Assembly (NCBI GenBank): GCA_030844895.1 | Contig: JAUTDX010007107.1 | Span: 124,001 to 188,000 of the forward strand | Source of the DNA: Ambrosia x helenae | Taxonomy: Eukaryota; Streptophyta; Magnoliopsida; Asterales; Asteraceae | Reading direction: 5' to 3' | Length of the DNA stretch: 64,000 nt | Shown: positions 36,965 to 48,900 of the stretch, one piece after another | How the letters are laid out: each line of letters starts with the position of its first letter | Position numbering within the stretch: the stretch's first letter is position 1 | Program-made: the position numbers and the translations under genes | The notes under the pieces: generated by a model | The model's database searches: none | What the model was told of the DNA's origin: nothing | The model's input: only the letters and a program-made list of their open reading frames with translations

Positions 36965-39900
36965 TTAATTTTCATCTTCGGATTCTTCATATTCTTCGTC
37001 TTCGTCTTCTTCATCTTCTTCGTCACCTTCTTCTTTTTCTTCTTCTTCTTCTTCTTCTTCATCTTCACCTTCTTCTTCATCTTCGTTTCCTCCTGTGTTT
37101 GGAATATACCGAACCGACCACGCTTGTTGGACCAAATCCGCCGTTAACGCGTCATGTACTTCATGGTCGCGAAGTTCATGTGCGTTGAGCATTCTTTCTT
37201 GCATATTAGCTTGCGGTAGATCCTGAACGGCTTCCGGTACATAATTTTGGCATATCGCTTTACCTTCATCTTCTAATATCATATTATGCATGATTATACA
37301 TGCAAACATAACATCTCGCAGCTTGTCTGTGGTCCATGCACGAGCAGGGTTTCTTATGTAATGCCAACGCTGTTGAAGAACCCCAAAACATCTCTCTATG
37401 TCCTTTCGCGCCGCCTCTTGGACCTTTTTAAAGTGTGCCCTTTTTTCATCGTACGGGTTACTAAACGTCTTAACGATAATGCTATACCTCAGATATATTC
37501 CGTCAGCCAAATAGTATCCGTGTGGGTAGTAGTTTCCATTAGCATAAAAGCACGCCTTTGCTACCCTGCCAGAAATGAAATCCTCAATAATAGGCGACTG
37601 CTCAAAAACGTTTAAGTCGTTGCATGACCCCGCAACACCAAAATAGGCCGACCAAACCCAAAGATCGACTGAAGCCACCGCTTGAAGAATAATCGATGGT
37701 CCTTTTTGGTCACCACGCGTGTGTTGACCTTGCCAAGCGGTTGGTGTAACACCCCAACCGATGGCGGAATCATCGAGGTGTCACGTAGTGACGATTGTTC
37801 AAAAGCACATGGTACTAAAATGTAAATATATTATTGAATAATTTAAATTGTCTTACATAGATGAAATGGAAAAAAAATACAAAAGTCTGAACGAAACATG
37901 AAATTTGAAATAACTTATTAAAAGCAAGCACTAAAATCCAATGCTATAGTAATAAGATCAAACTGCACCTGAAACATGTACAAAATAAGTTTTGTCAACA
38001 TATGAAATGTTGGTGAGCATTCCTAGTTTTAATACATATAGTAAGTTGGAAAAATGTTATACAATTCAAGTGCAATGCTACAGTGCAATTATGTAAACTA
38101 TGTATCATACAAATGAGCGAAATCAATCCTGTGACTGTATAATGTACTAAATGAACGGCGGTGTACTTATCCAATAAATGGATAATAACTTAACAATGAC
38201 CACGGATTCTCCGATGAAAAAGGGGAGAATCAACCTAGGCGGGTTGTCAATCCAATAGCGCTATCCAATGTTAAGGTCGGCTTGTACAATGTTAATGATT
38301 TCACTAAGTACAAATGTATTCTACATGAAATGTCTAAGCATAAAGCACGTTTGTAAGCAAATGCACATAGTACTAGAATTGTATTGTAAAAATGTGAACT
38401 TGTATTTGTAATTTGTATAAGTGTACATGTAACACCCCAAAAATGAATAAAAGCAAAAAGGGAATAGGAAGTACTCACTTTCGCCAAATGACTAGATGAC
38501 TAAGCGAGCGTGAAAATGCGAGCAATCCAAAGATTCAACAACGAAACTAGTCCAATTTAGAAGAAAAGAAACCGAATAGGAAAAAAAATCAAGCTTCCAA
38601 TTCGCTAATTACAAGAGCTTATAATCAAAGCTTCAAATGTAGAAGTAATATACTCTAGAAGAAAGGTATGAGGGAGTGTTTAATCGAATTGAAACAATCG
38701 ATTTAGAGGTGCAAAGTGTAATGGGTCATAGGTGGGTTTTTATACTAGTTTTGGATTCAATTAGGCTTTAAAATTGGTCAACACAATAAAGTAATGTTTT
38801 AAGATAAATTGACTATTTGACTAGGACTTTGACTAGGACTTTGACTAGGATTTTGACTAGGACTTTGACTGGAACTTTGACTGTTTGACTGTCTCAGTGA
38901 ACCGCGAGGGCTAAAAAAAATAATTTTTCTAATTTAATCAATTTTAAGTTCTAGACTTGTTTCCTTCTGTTTCTAAATTGTTTTATGACCGAAAATTAAG
39001 GGCTTTGAATATCAAGGTCTGAAACAGACGTGCTCGGTGTAGATGTGAGTATAAAACGTGCATACTTTTACTTATTAAAATTATAAGTTTTATTAAATTG
39101 TGAATTTTGGTCCTATTAAAATACGAGGGTTAAAAATGAAAATTTTAAAATAGTTGAGGAACCAATTATGCACAATTATGAAAAGTGAAGGGTGCAGGTT
39201 GTCACAGTTGGGCAATTATACCACCGCCAGTGACGATAATCAACGCTACCCAGCATTCCTGGTAACCCATGTTCATTCGTATGCACCTCATAAATTTTTT
39301 GTAAGTCGTACCAAGTAGGCCTTCTAAGATACCGGGCTCCGTACAACTTTATTATTCCTAAAAAAAAATACAAACATATATAAAAAAAATTGATCTAACA
39401 ATATACAAAAATAAATACAAACATATATAAAAAATTGATCTAACTTTAAAAAAAAGTGATGTACCTTGGCAAAAATACTCCAAAGAATCGCGTGTTGTTT
39501 TCTCAGCCATTTTTAAATACTCGTCGTTGATATCCGCCGTGTTGCCGTATGCGAGTATATGCAGTGCCGAGGTACACTTTTGAATAGACGTGAATCCCAT
39601 CAACCCCCTAGCATCCGCTTTTGTTTAAAGTAAGGAAACGCGTTTTCAAGATCTCCGGATATACGTAGAAATAAATGTTTGCTCATCCGGAAACGACGCC
39701 TAAACATCTTTGGGTCGGGATAAGTCGGGTTTTCATCAAAGTAATCCTTCATCAATCGAGCATTTGCCGATACACGATCTCGTTCGTAATACTGCCTACT
39801 TTGTTTTGGACGTGTAGGCGTACTAGTTTCTTCAAGATACCGCGCCGAAAGCGCTAGCGCACTCGTAATCGCATCTTGCTTCAACTCTTCGTCTGTGGAA

Positions 39901-39968
39901 TAACCCTCGTCGCCTAGAAACTCTCTGTAATATTCTCTCGCAATGGATGATGACGCGGGGGAACCCAT
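36965..39968 (-). pseudogene. PIF/Harbinger transposase, frameshifted and LTR-interrupted
   Basis: Starts at 39968. The first frame ends early at 39600 because one base seems lost near 39615 (the reading resumes in the next frame as Gly-Leu-Met-Gly-Phe). A 107-nt intron at 39358-39464 has GT and AG ends. The coding sequence breaks at the solo LTR (37745-39206) exactly after the Asn-Cys-Pro codons and resumes with Ala-Trp-Gln-Gly-Gln on the far side. The three catalytic acids of the DDE nuclease are visible: Asp in GSVDYRHW, Asp in CNDLNVF and Glu in DIERCFG. The C-terminus is a Glu/Asp-rich tail made from (TTC)n DNA. Product: a transposase that would cut at the inverted repeats; inactive here. 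Confidence 0.9.
37745..39206 (-). mobile_element. Solo LTR inside the Harbinger transposase gene
   Basis: 1462 bp with TG...CA ends: minus strand starts TGTGACAACCTGCACCC and ends GGTTGGGGTGTTACA. A perfect 5-bp target duplication GTTGG is present at 37740-37744 and 39207-39211. No internal retrotransposon sequence remains, so it arose by LTR-LTR recombination. A TATA-like sequence (minus strand GTATAAAAACCC near 38740) fits this orientation. A run of GACTAGGACTTTGACTAG-like tandem repeats lies at 38815-38890. Confidence 0.9.
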
Positions 39969-40391
39969 TTTTTATAAATTTTTTTAAAGTGATTTTTGTG
40001 TTTGAAAATATGCTTTTTGTTTGTTTATATTAGTTATATATATGTGTGTTGTGGGTATATATATATACAAAAAAAAATAGCCGTTCATAATTATAAACGG
40101 TAATATTACCGTTGCACTATCCACGTGCCTTCATTTCATTGGATCATCAACTTAAGAACAAGCGTTATTAATATCACGCCATTGCAAAAATTTGGTATAT
40201 AGCGCCCCCTGTAGCGGTGTGTGTGGGGGGGGGGGGGCTATTTTTCAAAAAATTTGATAAATCACGCCCCACTACGGGGGGCCTTATTATTATTTTTTTA
40301 ATTTGCCACATGACATGACACATGGCACACTCAAGGAGGAGAATGTCTCCTTGAATGCCATGTCATTAAAATGGCTTTCTTTTATAATATA

Positions 40392-41447
40392 CTAGCCGAT
40401 TACCCCGGGAGTGTCCCTGGGTTGAAAAATCTAATATTACTTAATAAAAAAGGATAAAAGAAGTAAATAGTCTCAACCTCTTTTAATGCTTAGAGCATTC
40501 ACAGTAGTGCCCTTATTTTTTGTGAGACAAAACCCTATAATTTTTTATGAGGTTGAAAATGGTTGTGAGTGAAGAAAATGAGGAATCTATTGTGTATCGG
40601 TAAATTTTGGGTTATTTGGGATCTTTTAGGGAAAACAGGAAAACTGCATTTATTTTTTAATATTTGTTGAAAGTGGTTGTGAGTGGAAGAGAGAGAAACT
40701 GCAATGATTTTTAATGTAATATGTGGTTGTGATTGGTTGTGAGTAAATGGGGGATGAGGAAGCTATTGAGAATGCTCTAAAGAAAGTTGTTCTAATGTTT
40801 ATATTACCAAAAAGGCTTTCATGTTGCGTTCCCAGTAGCTTAAAAAATCTTAACTTCTTTTAATGCTAAGCATATCGTTATAACACATGAACATAGGCAA
40901 TTTATATATGTAATAATAGGTTCAAAAACATATATACTATCATAACACGATTAGTGAGTTGCCTATATATGATTAATAAATTACTTAAACACGTTGTATT
41001 TTTTTCTACATGAATAAAAACTCACTAAAAAAACATTTTTCGTTTTTTTGTGGTGCTCGTTGGAAAGATAATAAAGCGATCGTTAATTTGGTGTAAAAAA
41101 ATTTTCAAAAAAAAATACCATACATAAAAGTTACTAACGTTTAAAAATTGTGAGCGGAAAATAAGAAAAAAATAAAGATAAAAATATTAATTAACATATT
41201 TGAAATTTTAAAATAATAATTAATAGTTCACTAACATTTAAAAATGTGAGAGAAAAATTAGGAAAAGATATTAATTAACATATTTGAAATTTTAAGATAA
41301 TATAGATATAAATTTTATTTAAAAACAAAATAAATAAATTTAAAAGAGAGCTTCACATGATGCCACGTGGAGGCCACCATTGAATGCCACATCATCTGAC
41401 TTCAATTCTTTTATTATAAGTTATAGATTATAGATTATAGATATAGA
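40392..41447 (-). mobile_element. Non-autonomous Helitron (family 1)
   Basis: 3' end at 40392 (CTAG, next to the hairpin CCCGGG..CCCTGGG on the plus strand ACCCCGGGAGTGTCCCTGGG); 5' TC at 41447 followed by host T. It directly abuts the previous Helitron. It contains the conserved block around GGAAAGATAATAAA near 41055 and a MITE at 40490-40782. Confidence 0.65.
40490..40782. mobile_element. MITE with TTAGAGCATTC ends
   Basis: Inverted ends TTAGAGCATTC and GAATGCTCTAA enclose about 290 bp rich in GGTTGTGAGTG repeats. The superfamily is probably PIF/Harbinger, but the target duplication is not clear. Confidence 0.55.
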
Positions 41448-41538
41448 TAAGTTATTATTATCCTTTTGATTTATAAACGATAATAACCTGTAACTAATAT
41501 GTTAATTATAAAAAAAAAGTTAAGACCAATAGTTTTTT

Positions 41539-41539
41539 C

Positions 41540-41600
<61 letters not shown>
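41539..41600. repeat. (CA)n(TA)n microsatellite
   Basis: About 13 CA units run into about 17 TA units, immediately next to a Helitron 3' end at 41602. Confidence 0.95.
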
Positions 41601-41601
<1 letters not shown>

Positions 41602-41602
<1 letters not shown>

Positions 41603-41998
41603 TAGCTTATACCCCGGGAGCGTCCCGGGTTGAGAAATCTAAGTAAAGTGAATAAAATTAGAAGTATCTAAACTATAAAAAGGCATCTATGTATCAACTT
41701 ACATTAGATACTTTAAAAAAATACCAAAAGATCCATTTCACTTTACAACGTCAACACCTAAAACAAAATATTAAGATCCCAAGCACTTCAAGGGGACATA
41801 GATTGATTAGCACCAATACATTCAGTCAAAGGTCTTTAACTGCATACAATAAGAATTGAGCTATTTCAGAATATGGTAGAAAAAAAAACATAGCAATTAC
41901 CTGTTGGAGAGCGTCCCGGGTTGAAATATCTAATATGACATAATAAAATATATAACATGAAAACATAATTAATGACTTGCCAATATATGATTAATGAA

Positions 41999-42038
<40 letters not shown>

Positions 42039-42487
42039 AAATCTCTGCCATAAGTTATCATATTCTAATATAAAAAAAAGGGTAATTGGGTTGGGTATAA
42101 CCTAATCCCAGGCTCGACCCAAACACACAATTTTTTTTAAACTAATTCCAAACCTGACACAATATCTATCGGTTACAAAAAATAGTCGTTTTTTTTCTCC
42201 GTTTTTTATATAGCACTATGGTACTCGTTGGAAAGATAATAAAACGCTCGTTAATTTGGTGTAATTTTTTTCTTTTAAAAATCTCGTGTATAAAAGATAT
42301 TAACGTTTAAAAGTTATGGGAGGAAACATTAGAGATAAAAATCTAATTTTGTTTTTAAATTTTAAATTATTATTTTCCTAAAATAAAGGTCTTGCCACAT
42401 GGGATGACACATGGCACACTCAATAAAGAGAATACCCTCTTTGAATGCTATGTCATTAAAATGGCTTTGGTTTATTATATGTATAGA
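41602..42487 (-). mobile_element. Non-autonomous Helitron (family 1), left arm of a head-to-head pair
   Basis: 3' CTAG at 41602 preceded by host A on the plus strand; hairpin on the plus strand ACCCCGGGAGCGTCCCGGG. 5' TC at 42487. A second 3'-like hairpin (GAGCGTCCCGGGTTGAAATA) lies inside at 41911, so a fragment is nested. Contains (ATT)n at 41999-42033. Confidence 0.65.
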
Positions 42488-43279
42488 TATTGCAAAGGGA
42501 TTAATCCTACATGTCATACTCTTATGCAATCTCTCCTTTGAGAGATGCCACATAGGATGTGATGTGGCAAGTGTAAACCAATTAAAAAAAAGGAATAAAT
42601 ATGATTTAACCTAATCTATTATAACCTTTAACCTAATATATTAAATACCTAATCTAATAAATCTAAATATTAAAACTTTACTATTTTTTCTCTCGTGTTT
42701 CCTCCCATAACTTTTAAAAGTTAATATCTTTTACATACAAGATTTTTTAAAGAAAAAAATTACACCAAATTAACGAGCGTTTTATTATCTTTCCAACGAG
42801 TACCATAGTGCTATATAAAAAACGGAGAAAAAATGACTACTTTTTGTAACTCGTCAGGTATTGTGTCGGGTTTGAGATTAGTTTAAAAAAAATTGTGGGT
42901 TTGGGTCGGGTCTGGGATTAGGTGATACCCGACCCGATTACCCGAAACAACATACCCAAATACCCGAACTATATACCCGATCATATACCCATGAATTTTT
43001 TTAACGCATCACATAACCCTTAGACTAATGCGTTCGATATTTCAATAATTAACTTTTTTTTCTTATTTCATGTTAGTTCTTTTTAGAATGATCGATTACG
43101 AACTTCCGAATTCATTTGTAATGGCACTAGATTTATACCCCGACGCAGAAATTCGTTTTTTTTATATTTGAATATGATAACTTATGGTAGAGATTTGTTT
43201 AAAATAATAATAATAATAATATATTTTATTATGTCATATTATATATTTCAACCCGGGACGCTCCTGGGATAAAAACTAG
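42488..43279 (+). mobile_element. Helitron (family 1), right arm of a head-to-head pair
   Basis: The 3' end has hairpin CCCGGGACGCTCCTGGG, then ATAAAAACTAG at 43279 and host T. From about 42680 to 43255 it is the inverted copy of 42340 back to 41930. The 5' end is not certain. Confidence 0.6.
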
Positions 43280-43288
43280 TATAACATA

Positions 43289-43825
43289 TTAGTCAGGTGC
43301 CCGCGCGTTACGGCAAGAAACAACATGTAGTTAACATGTGCATTGTTTGTTGCATTTAAGGAATTATACTGTAAAATTTAAATTGAAGAGGTCAATAAGA
43401 AATGTATTATAATATAGCATAGATGATTTCGGTTCGTTTTCGTTTGTTTTCGTTTATTACTTAACCATAACATATCATTTTTAAATTAAAAAAATATATT
43501 GCAATACTATACTCAAATTAAAGAGAAAAAAATGTTTGTTTATACGGTGTAATAATATTAGGAAAATATTAACCTATAAAAAAAATTATGGACGTTTAAA
43601 AATCATGGGGTAGTTGGTTAAAATAAGTGTTAAAAGTGTAATTGTTATTTAAATAAAAAAAGTTGAGTAAAGTTGAGGAGAAAAATGTGTAAGTATTATA
43701 TAAAAGACATATTTGCCCTCAAAATGTAGTAAACATATGCTTTGGGTGTTGTACTATAAGGAATTATGCTTGTAAAACTTAAATTTTAAGAGGTCCTTAT
43801 GAAATGTATTATAGGATAGTATAGA
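43289..43825 (-). mobile_element. Non-autonomous Helitron (family 2)
   Basis: Minus strand starts TCTATACTATCC at 43825 after host A and ends CGCGCGGGCACCTGACTAA at 43289 before T. A second 5'-like start lies near 43432. It is closely related to 9766-11123 but lacks the retroposon and MITE found there. Confidence 0.65.
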
Positions 43826-44053
43826 TTATTTATTATCTACAAATAATAAAAATGTAAAAGCTGTTTTAAAGCCGATTTAATCAACTCAGTTATTTATACA
43901 CGTATAACCACGAATTAAAAGAAATCGTTTATAACAAAATCATAACCGTATCATCGGTTTCTCAATTGATTCGACCATTTCAGTTCAGTTTTCACTCATA
44001 ATCCTCGTATCCACTTTTTAAGTAATCTTATTTAAGTATTGATAACCTGTGTT

Positions 44054-44492
44054 AGGTTATTTTCAGAAGGGTATTTTAGTGCGAGAAGTGTGAGAAGAAA
44101 TCTAAATCTTACTTTTTATTAGTGATAGTTCATATATTTTTGAAGTTAAATTTTTTTTATATCATTGTTTATGTCATATATACAAAAACTTGTTAAATTA
44201 ATGCAATCAAATGTTTTTTTTAAGGTTTAAACATTTTTTTCCTACACATGAATTATATTATGCGTAAGTATTGTTCTTACACAAAATTTGTACATGTGTA
44301 GGTTATATAAATTAATGAAATTGCTTCATATATTTGTTTTATTTTCAAAATAGATGAATAAACAACACATTTCAACAATTTTCTTATGTTCTTATTTTTT
44401 TTAAAGTGATAAAAATGAATTATTAATCTTCTTCTTCTCACACTTCTCGCATTAAAACCTCTTCTGAAATAAACCATCCCCTTAATAACCTA
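44054..44492. mobile_element. MITE with long inverted repeats
   Basis: TTTTAGTGCGAGAAGTGTGA on the left matches TTTTAATGCGAGAAGTGTGA on the right (reverse complement), with AGGTTATT at both outer ends. Interior is AT-rich and noncoding. Confidence 0.6.
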
Positions 44493-44569
44493 TCTCTTTG
44501 TTATGGCCTTAACATTTCCGAGTGTGTAAACTAAATTTTAAATCAAATCAAAAACCTATATATAACAAT

Positions 44570-44876
44570 TAGGGATGAGCACATAGCGCCAAATACCGAT
44601 CCCGTCCCGTCCTGATCCCGATCCCGTACCAAACCGATAACGAACCGAGGGTGTCCGGTATCGGTACCCATATTTAGAGGTTTTCGGTTTCGGTATTATC
44701 GGTATCGGTACGGGATCGGTATGGTATCGGCATTTTAAGGTAAAATACCGATACCGTACCGTACCGTACCGCATGCTTTCGGTATCGGTATCGGTATTGG
44801 GTTTTAGGAGTTTTCGGGATCGATATTTTTGGGATTGGTATCGGTTGGTACCGATACCGTCCCGAGCTCATCCCTA
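44570..44876. mobile_element. hAT-like MITE (TAGGGATGAGC ends)
   Basis: Inverted ends TAGGGATGAGC and GCTCATCCCTA. The interior is made of GGTATCGGTAC-type repeats on both strands. The 8-bp flanks match at only six positions (ATAACAAT, ATAACCTA). Confidence 0.65.
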
Positions 44877-44901
44877 ATAACCTAATAACAATAGTAGTAG
44901 T

Positions 44902-45492
44902 TAGGGGTGAGCATACGAAAACCGATAACCGAAAAAAACCGAAACCGAACCGATAACCGAACTAAAAATAACCGAAACCGAATTACTGATCGGATACGGT
45001 TAACATATGGCCAAAACCGAACCATTCGGTTACGGTTTTGGTTTTCCCTTCTTCCATAACCGAAATAACCGAAACCGAACCGATAGTTATATACTTAAGT
45101 ATTTTTCTTACATATATACATGTATTTGGAACATATTTTCATGTATTTCCAGTATATTTCATGTATCTTTCATATACATCTATGTACTTGAAATATATCT
45201 TTTATATAACTCATGTATTTTCCATATATATCCATATAGTTGAAGCATTTTACTATTTGTTTCCTCGGTATTTCATGTATTTTACTAACTATTTTAAGTT
45301 TACAAGTTTGCACAAGTTTTATGTTTGGATATTAACCGAACATAACCGAAACCGAACCGATAACCGACATATTAACCGAATTAACCGAACCGAGATAACC
45401 GATCGGTTACGGTTATGGTTTTTCCTAAAACCGAACTTCGGTTATCGGTTTCGGTTATATGTAAAAACCGAACCGACATTTGCTCACCCCTA
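44902..45492. mobile_element. hAT-like MITE (TAGGGGTGAGCA ends)
   Basis: Inverted ends TAGGGGTGAGCA and TGCTCACCCCTA. Flanks GTAGTAGT and GTAGTAGC agree at seven of eight positions. The subterminal parts are arrays of ACCGAAACCGAACCGATAAC-type repeats. Open frames inside are repeat artefacts. Confidence 0.7.
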
Positions 45493-45976
45493 GTAGTAGC
45501 AAATTCCCAAAGTCGGACTGGTTGGACCGAGAACTAAGGGTCGAACCGGTTCGGATCCATGTCGGGGTATTGAACTGGGGGTGCATCAGATCGGCGGTTG
45601 GACCGGGAACCGGACCGGTTGAACTGGGTTTTAAACGGGTTGAACCGGATTTTTTTTTATCTTTTTAATATTTTACCATATTAATTTTACGACGCCATTC
45701 AATTCTTACATTCTACCAGTCAGATCAGTAAACCTATAAAAAAACTAGTTTAACGTCCGATCCGATTATGAAAACATTTAACCAAACACAAAGATGCCCT
45801 TAAAGCACACTCTTAAATTATGCTCATTTTAGAATTTTGTCTCATCTCCTTACTTTGTATTTTGGTTGGAATCATCAATCATCATCATCCAATGCCACTA
45901 ATCCCAAACCACCCAACCAATTACCTCACAAAACTGCAGTGTCTGTTTCAACCCACCTTCAAGATTTTATAAAACA
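45493..45976 (+). promoter_or_regulatory. Upstream region and 5' leader of CRTISO
   Basis: 45500-45660 has GGTTGAACCGG-like short repeats. From about 45840 the sequence is CT/CA-rich, like a plant 5' leader. No single promoter element can be fixed. The nearby MITE ends only about 485 bp before the ATG. Confidence 0.4.
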
Positions 45977-48900
45977 ATGCTTTCAAACACTCAATTGAGC
46001 AGTTTCACTACCTACAAAACAACAAAAATGAATACAACATTCACAAATTCAGCTTCTTTTCACCAACCCAGATGCATAAAGCAGGTAAAGACTCTAACTT
46101 GCACTGTTCTTGATGGACCCACATGGTCAAAAGGCTCAAGAGAGAGTCTTTATTGTTCCAAACCATTGAAACCACAATATTATAGCAATCAGGAGGTGGG
46201 TTTGTTTAGAACAGTTGAAAGGAATAAGAATTTGTTGTCTGTTAGTGTTAGGGTTAGTGTTAGGGTTAGGGTTAGGGTTAGGGTTAAATCAGTGATGGAT
46301 GTTAGTAAAGTAGTGGAGAATGATGATGTGGCAGAGGGGAGGGATAAGGGTGGTGAAGGTGGTTATGATGCAATTGTGATTGGTTCTGGGATGGGCGGGT
46401 TGGTTGCGGCGACACAATTGGCGGTGAAGGGGGCGAAAGTATTGGTGCTTGAGAAGTATGTGATTCCTGGTGGGAGTTCAGGGTTTTATGAGAGAGATGG
46501 GTATACTTTTGATGTTGGTTCTTCTGTTATGTTTGGGTTCAGTGATAAGGTACTTGGTTTTTATGTTTTGCGCATTTCGGTTATCGGATGATTTGATCGT
46601 GTTTGTTAGGTTTACTTATGTTGCCATTTGTTAATGCTCTTTGCTATGATTGAAGGTTGATAGTTTAAGATGTTTGCACTTTGGATATGTGTGTTTGAAG
46701 TAGTTATTGTTAGTTAAAGAATAATGATAACTAATAAGATGTTTAGGTGCTTAAAGTTTAGGATGGCGGCTCAATTTGTTGCCAGTCTACCTGCTATCCT
46801 TATGTAATTTGCCCTTTATTAATATAAGTTTAACCTTTTCGTTAAAAAAAGAAGAAGTTTAGGATAGTCGAGTAATTTACATTAAACTCGCCCATCGGTT
46901 TTCTTGCAACTTCTTGCATACTTCTCCGCTTTTTTCGGTCCTACGTATTCATAAAATCATAATCACTATAACTTTTTGTTAAGCATTCTAAACTGATTAC
47001 TGCAACTTCAAGCAGTGGCGAATCTTGGCTCGAAACTTCGGGGGGGGGGGGGTCGGAAGTCACTAGTTTCAAGGGGTCGAAACCTTATATACCCAAAAAT
47101 TTCTATATGAATACTATATAATCGGAATTTCTGAACAAAAATTCGGGGGGGGGGGGGGGGGGGCTCCCGCTTCTTAAAAGGATCGCCCCTAACTTCAAGT
47201 ATTGATCAGTTTAAGTGCACAGCTAAACTCCCTGGCCCTCAAGGATGGGATTCTAAACGATACGAAATTAAACTATAATTTGTACGGTATGTGCCTAGGT
47301 AATATCTTAACTATCATTTACGATGTAATAATTTACTTCCATCTAGACTTGATACTAGAGTCAAATGAAAAAAATGGAAATTTCATTTGAAAATGAGTTC
47401 AAATGTGAAGAATATAAATTTAACCGATTTTTTTTGTTACAGGGAAATTTGAATCTAATAACTCAAGCGTTGGCGGCAGTCGGGTGTAAAATGGAGGTGA
47501 TACCCGATCCAACCACCGTTCATTTTCATTTACCAAATAACCTTTCTGTTCAAGTACATAGAGAGTATGATGATTTCATTTCTGAACTCACAAGTAAATT
47601 TCCACACGAAAAAGAAGGAATCCTCAAATTCTACAATGAATGTTGGAAGGTCTGTTTTGACTTTTGTTTAAGGTGACTGCGATATCTACTTGTTCCTTTC
47701 ACCTTGGTTTTGAAACAAAACTTTCTAAAAGTTATCTTTTGTTGGTACTTAACAGATTTTTAACGCGTTGAATTCGTTGGAGCTTAAGTCCCTTGAAGAA
47801 CCTATATACCTCTTTGGTCAGTTTTTCAAAAAGCCTGCCGAATGCTTGACATTAGGTATGTATTATGTATTTCTGTGTGCATTGTTAGGTTTCCTATTTG
47901 CGAGAGATGACAACATGGGCTGGTTTGGTGAGGGTCAAAATGGGTTATTTTTGTACGTGTTGAAACAGGTCAGGTTGGGTTGACCCGAAACATATTGTTC
48001 TAAAATTTTAGTAGATAGTTGATGTGTAAGATATGAATATAACGATTATACGATTTCAACAATAATAATCTAATCATTTTTATAAAATGATTTTGGAGGT
48101 TTTATATATTAAAAAACAAAAATCATTTGGGCTACTTTCGGCCCATCAACTCACATGAACTGAGAGGGTGTTTGGTACTTTGGTTGTGCGTTTAAATTGG
48201 TATTTTGATTTTCTAATTATCTAGGTTCAAAGTCGCTAAACTCTTAGAAACTTGAAATAGCTTGTCGTATTTTTAAACTTTTAATTAACTAATTATGCAG
48301 TTCTGATTCTTTGCAATAATCACATTCAAAATGCACATCCAATGATCCAAGCACCCGTTAAATGGGACCCAAATCGTTATCATTTGATATTCTACATTTC
48401 ATTTAGTTGGTCCTATCAATATATATATATATATATATATTTTTTTTGATAAAGCATTTCAATTACTAATTATTCCAGAACAAGAAAAATTACATCAAGA
48501 TATGGTCCGAGAAAACTAATAATATGAGTTTGGGTCCCATTTAGTTTATAGAGATGACGACAAGACTGGTGAAAAAGGACATGTTAGGCCCCAAATTTAT
48601 TGCATAATTCAACCACCGGTTTCTTTTGTTCAGTTTATCTAAGTGCTAAGAAAAACAAAACTAAAAAAACTCAAATTTTACATTATTGGTGTCTTTTGTA
48701 GCTTACTATTTGCCACAAAATGCGGGAGCCATAGCTCGCAATTACATAAAAGATCCTGAAGTGCTCTCATTCATAGATGCGGAGGTGGGGCCAATACTGT
48801 CTCCCAAGTAGATGTGGCAATATGCGGATCGGGTGGGTTGGGTTGACTATTCTTTACTTTACTATAGACCATCGTTATGTTAATTATGGTTAAAACCATT

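Larger units (their letters stand above)
36763..40283 (-). mobile_element. PIF/Harbinger DNA transposon interrupted by a solo LTR
   Basis: Terminal inverted repeats: GACCATGCGTAGTGGGG at the left and GGCCCCCCGTAGTGGGG at the right (reverse complement). Target duplication TTA is present at 36760-36762 and 40284-40286, diagnostic for this superfamily. Without the LTR the element is about 2.05 kb. It codes for the nuclease-type transposase only; no Myb-like second gene is seen. Confidence 0.85.
36184..40391 (-). mobile_element. Helitron (family 1) split by a Harbinger element
   Basis: The 3' end (CTAG at 36184, next to a hairpin with GCGTTCCGGG) and about 580 bp follow up to 36762. After the Harbinger element, 40287-40391 continues with the family's 5' portion (TTGCCACATGACATGACACA...). 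The exact 5' TC is missing or altered where the next Helitron abuts at 40392. Confidence 0.6.

Noticed and set aside
45007..45668. Frames of 60-150 residues in the ACCGAA-repeat region
   Set aside because: They translate a hAT-like MITE repeat and have no protein character.
46241..46286. Interstitial telomere or chromosome end
   Set aside because: Only eight hexamers, inside an exon, with normal sequence on both sides.
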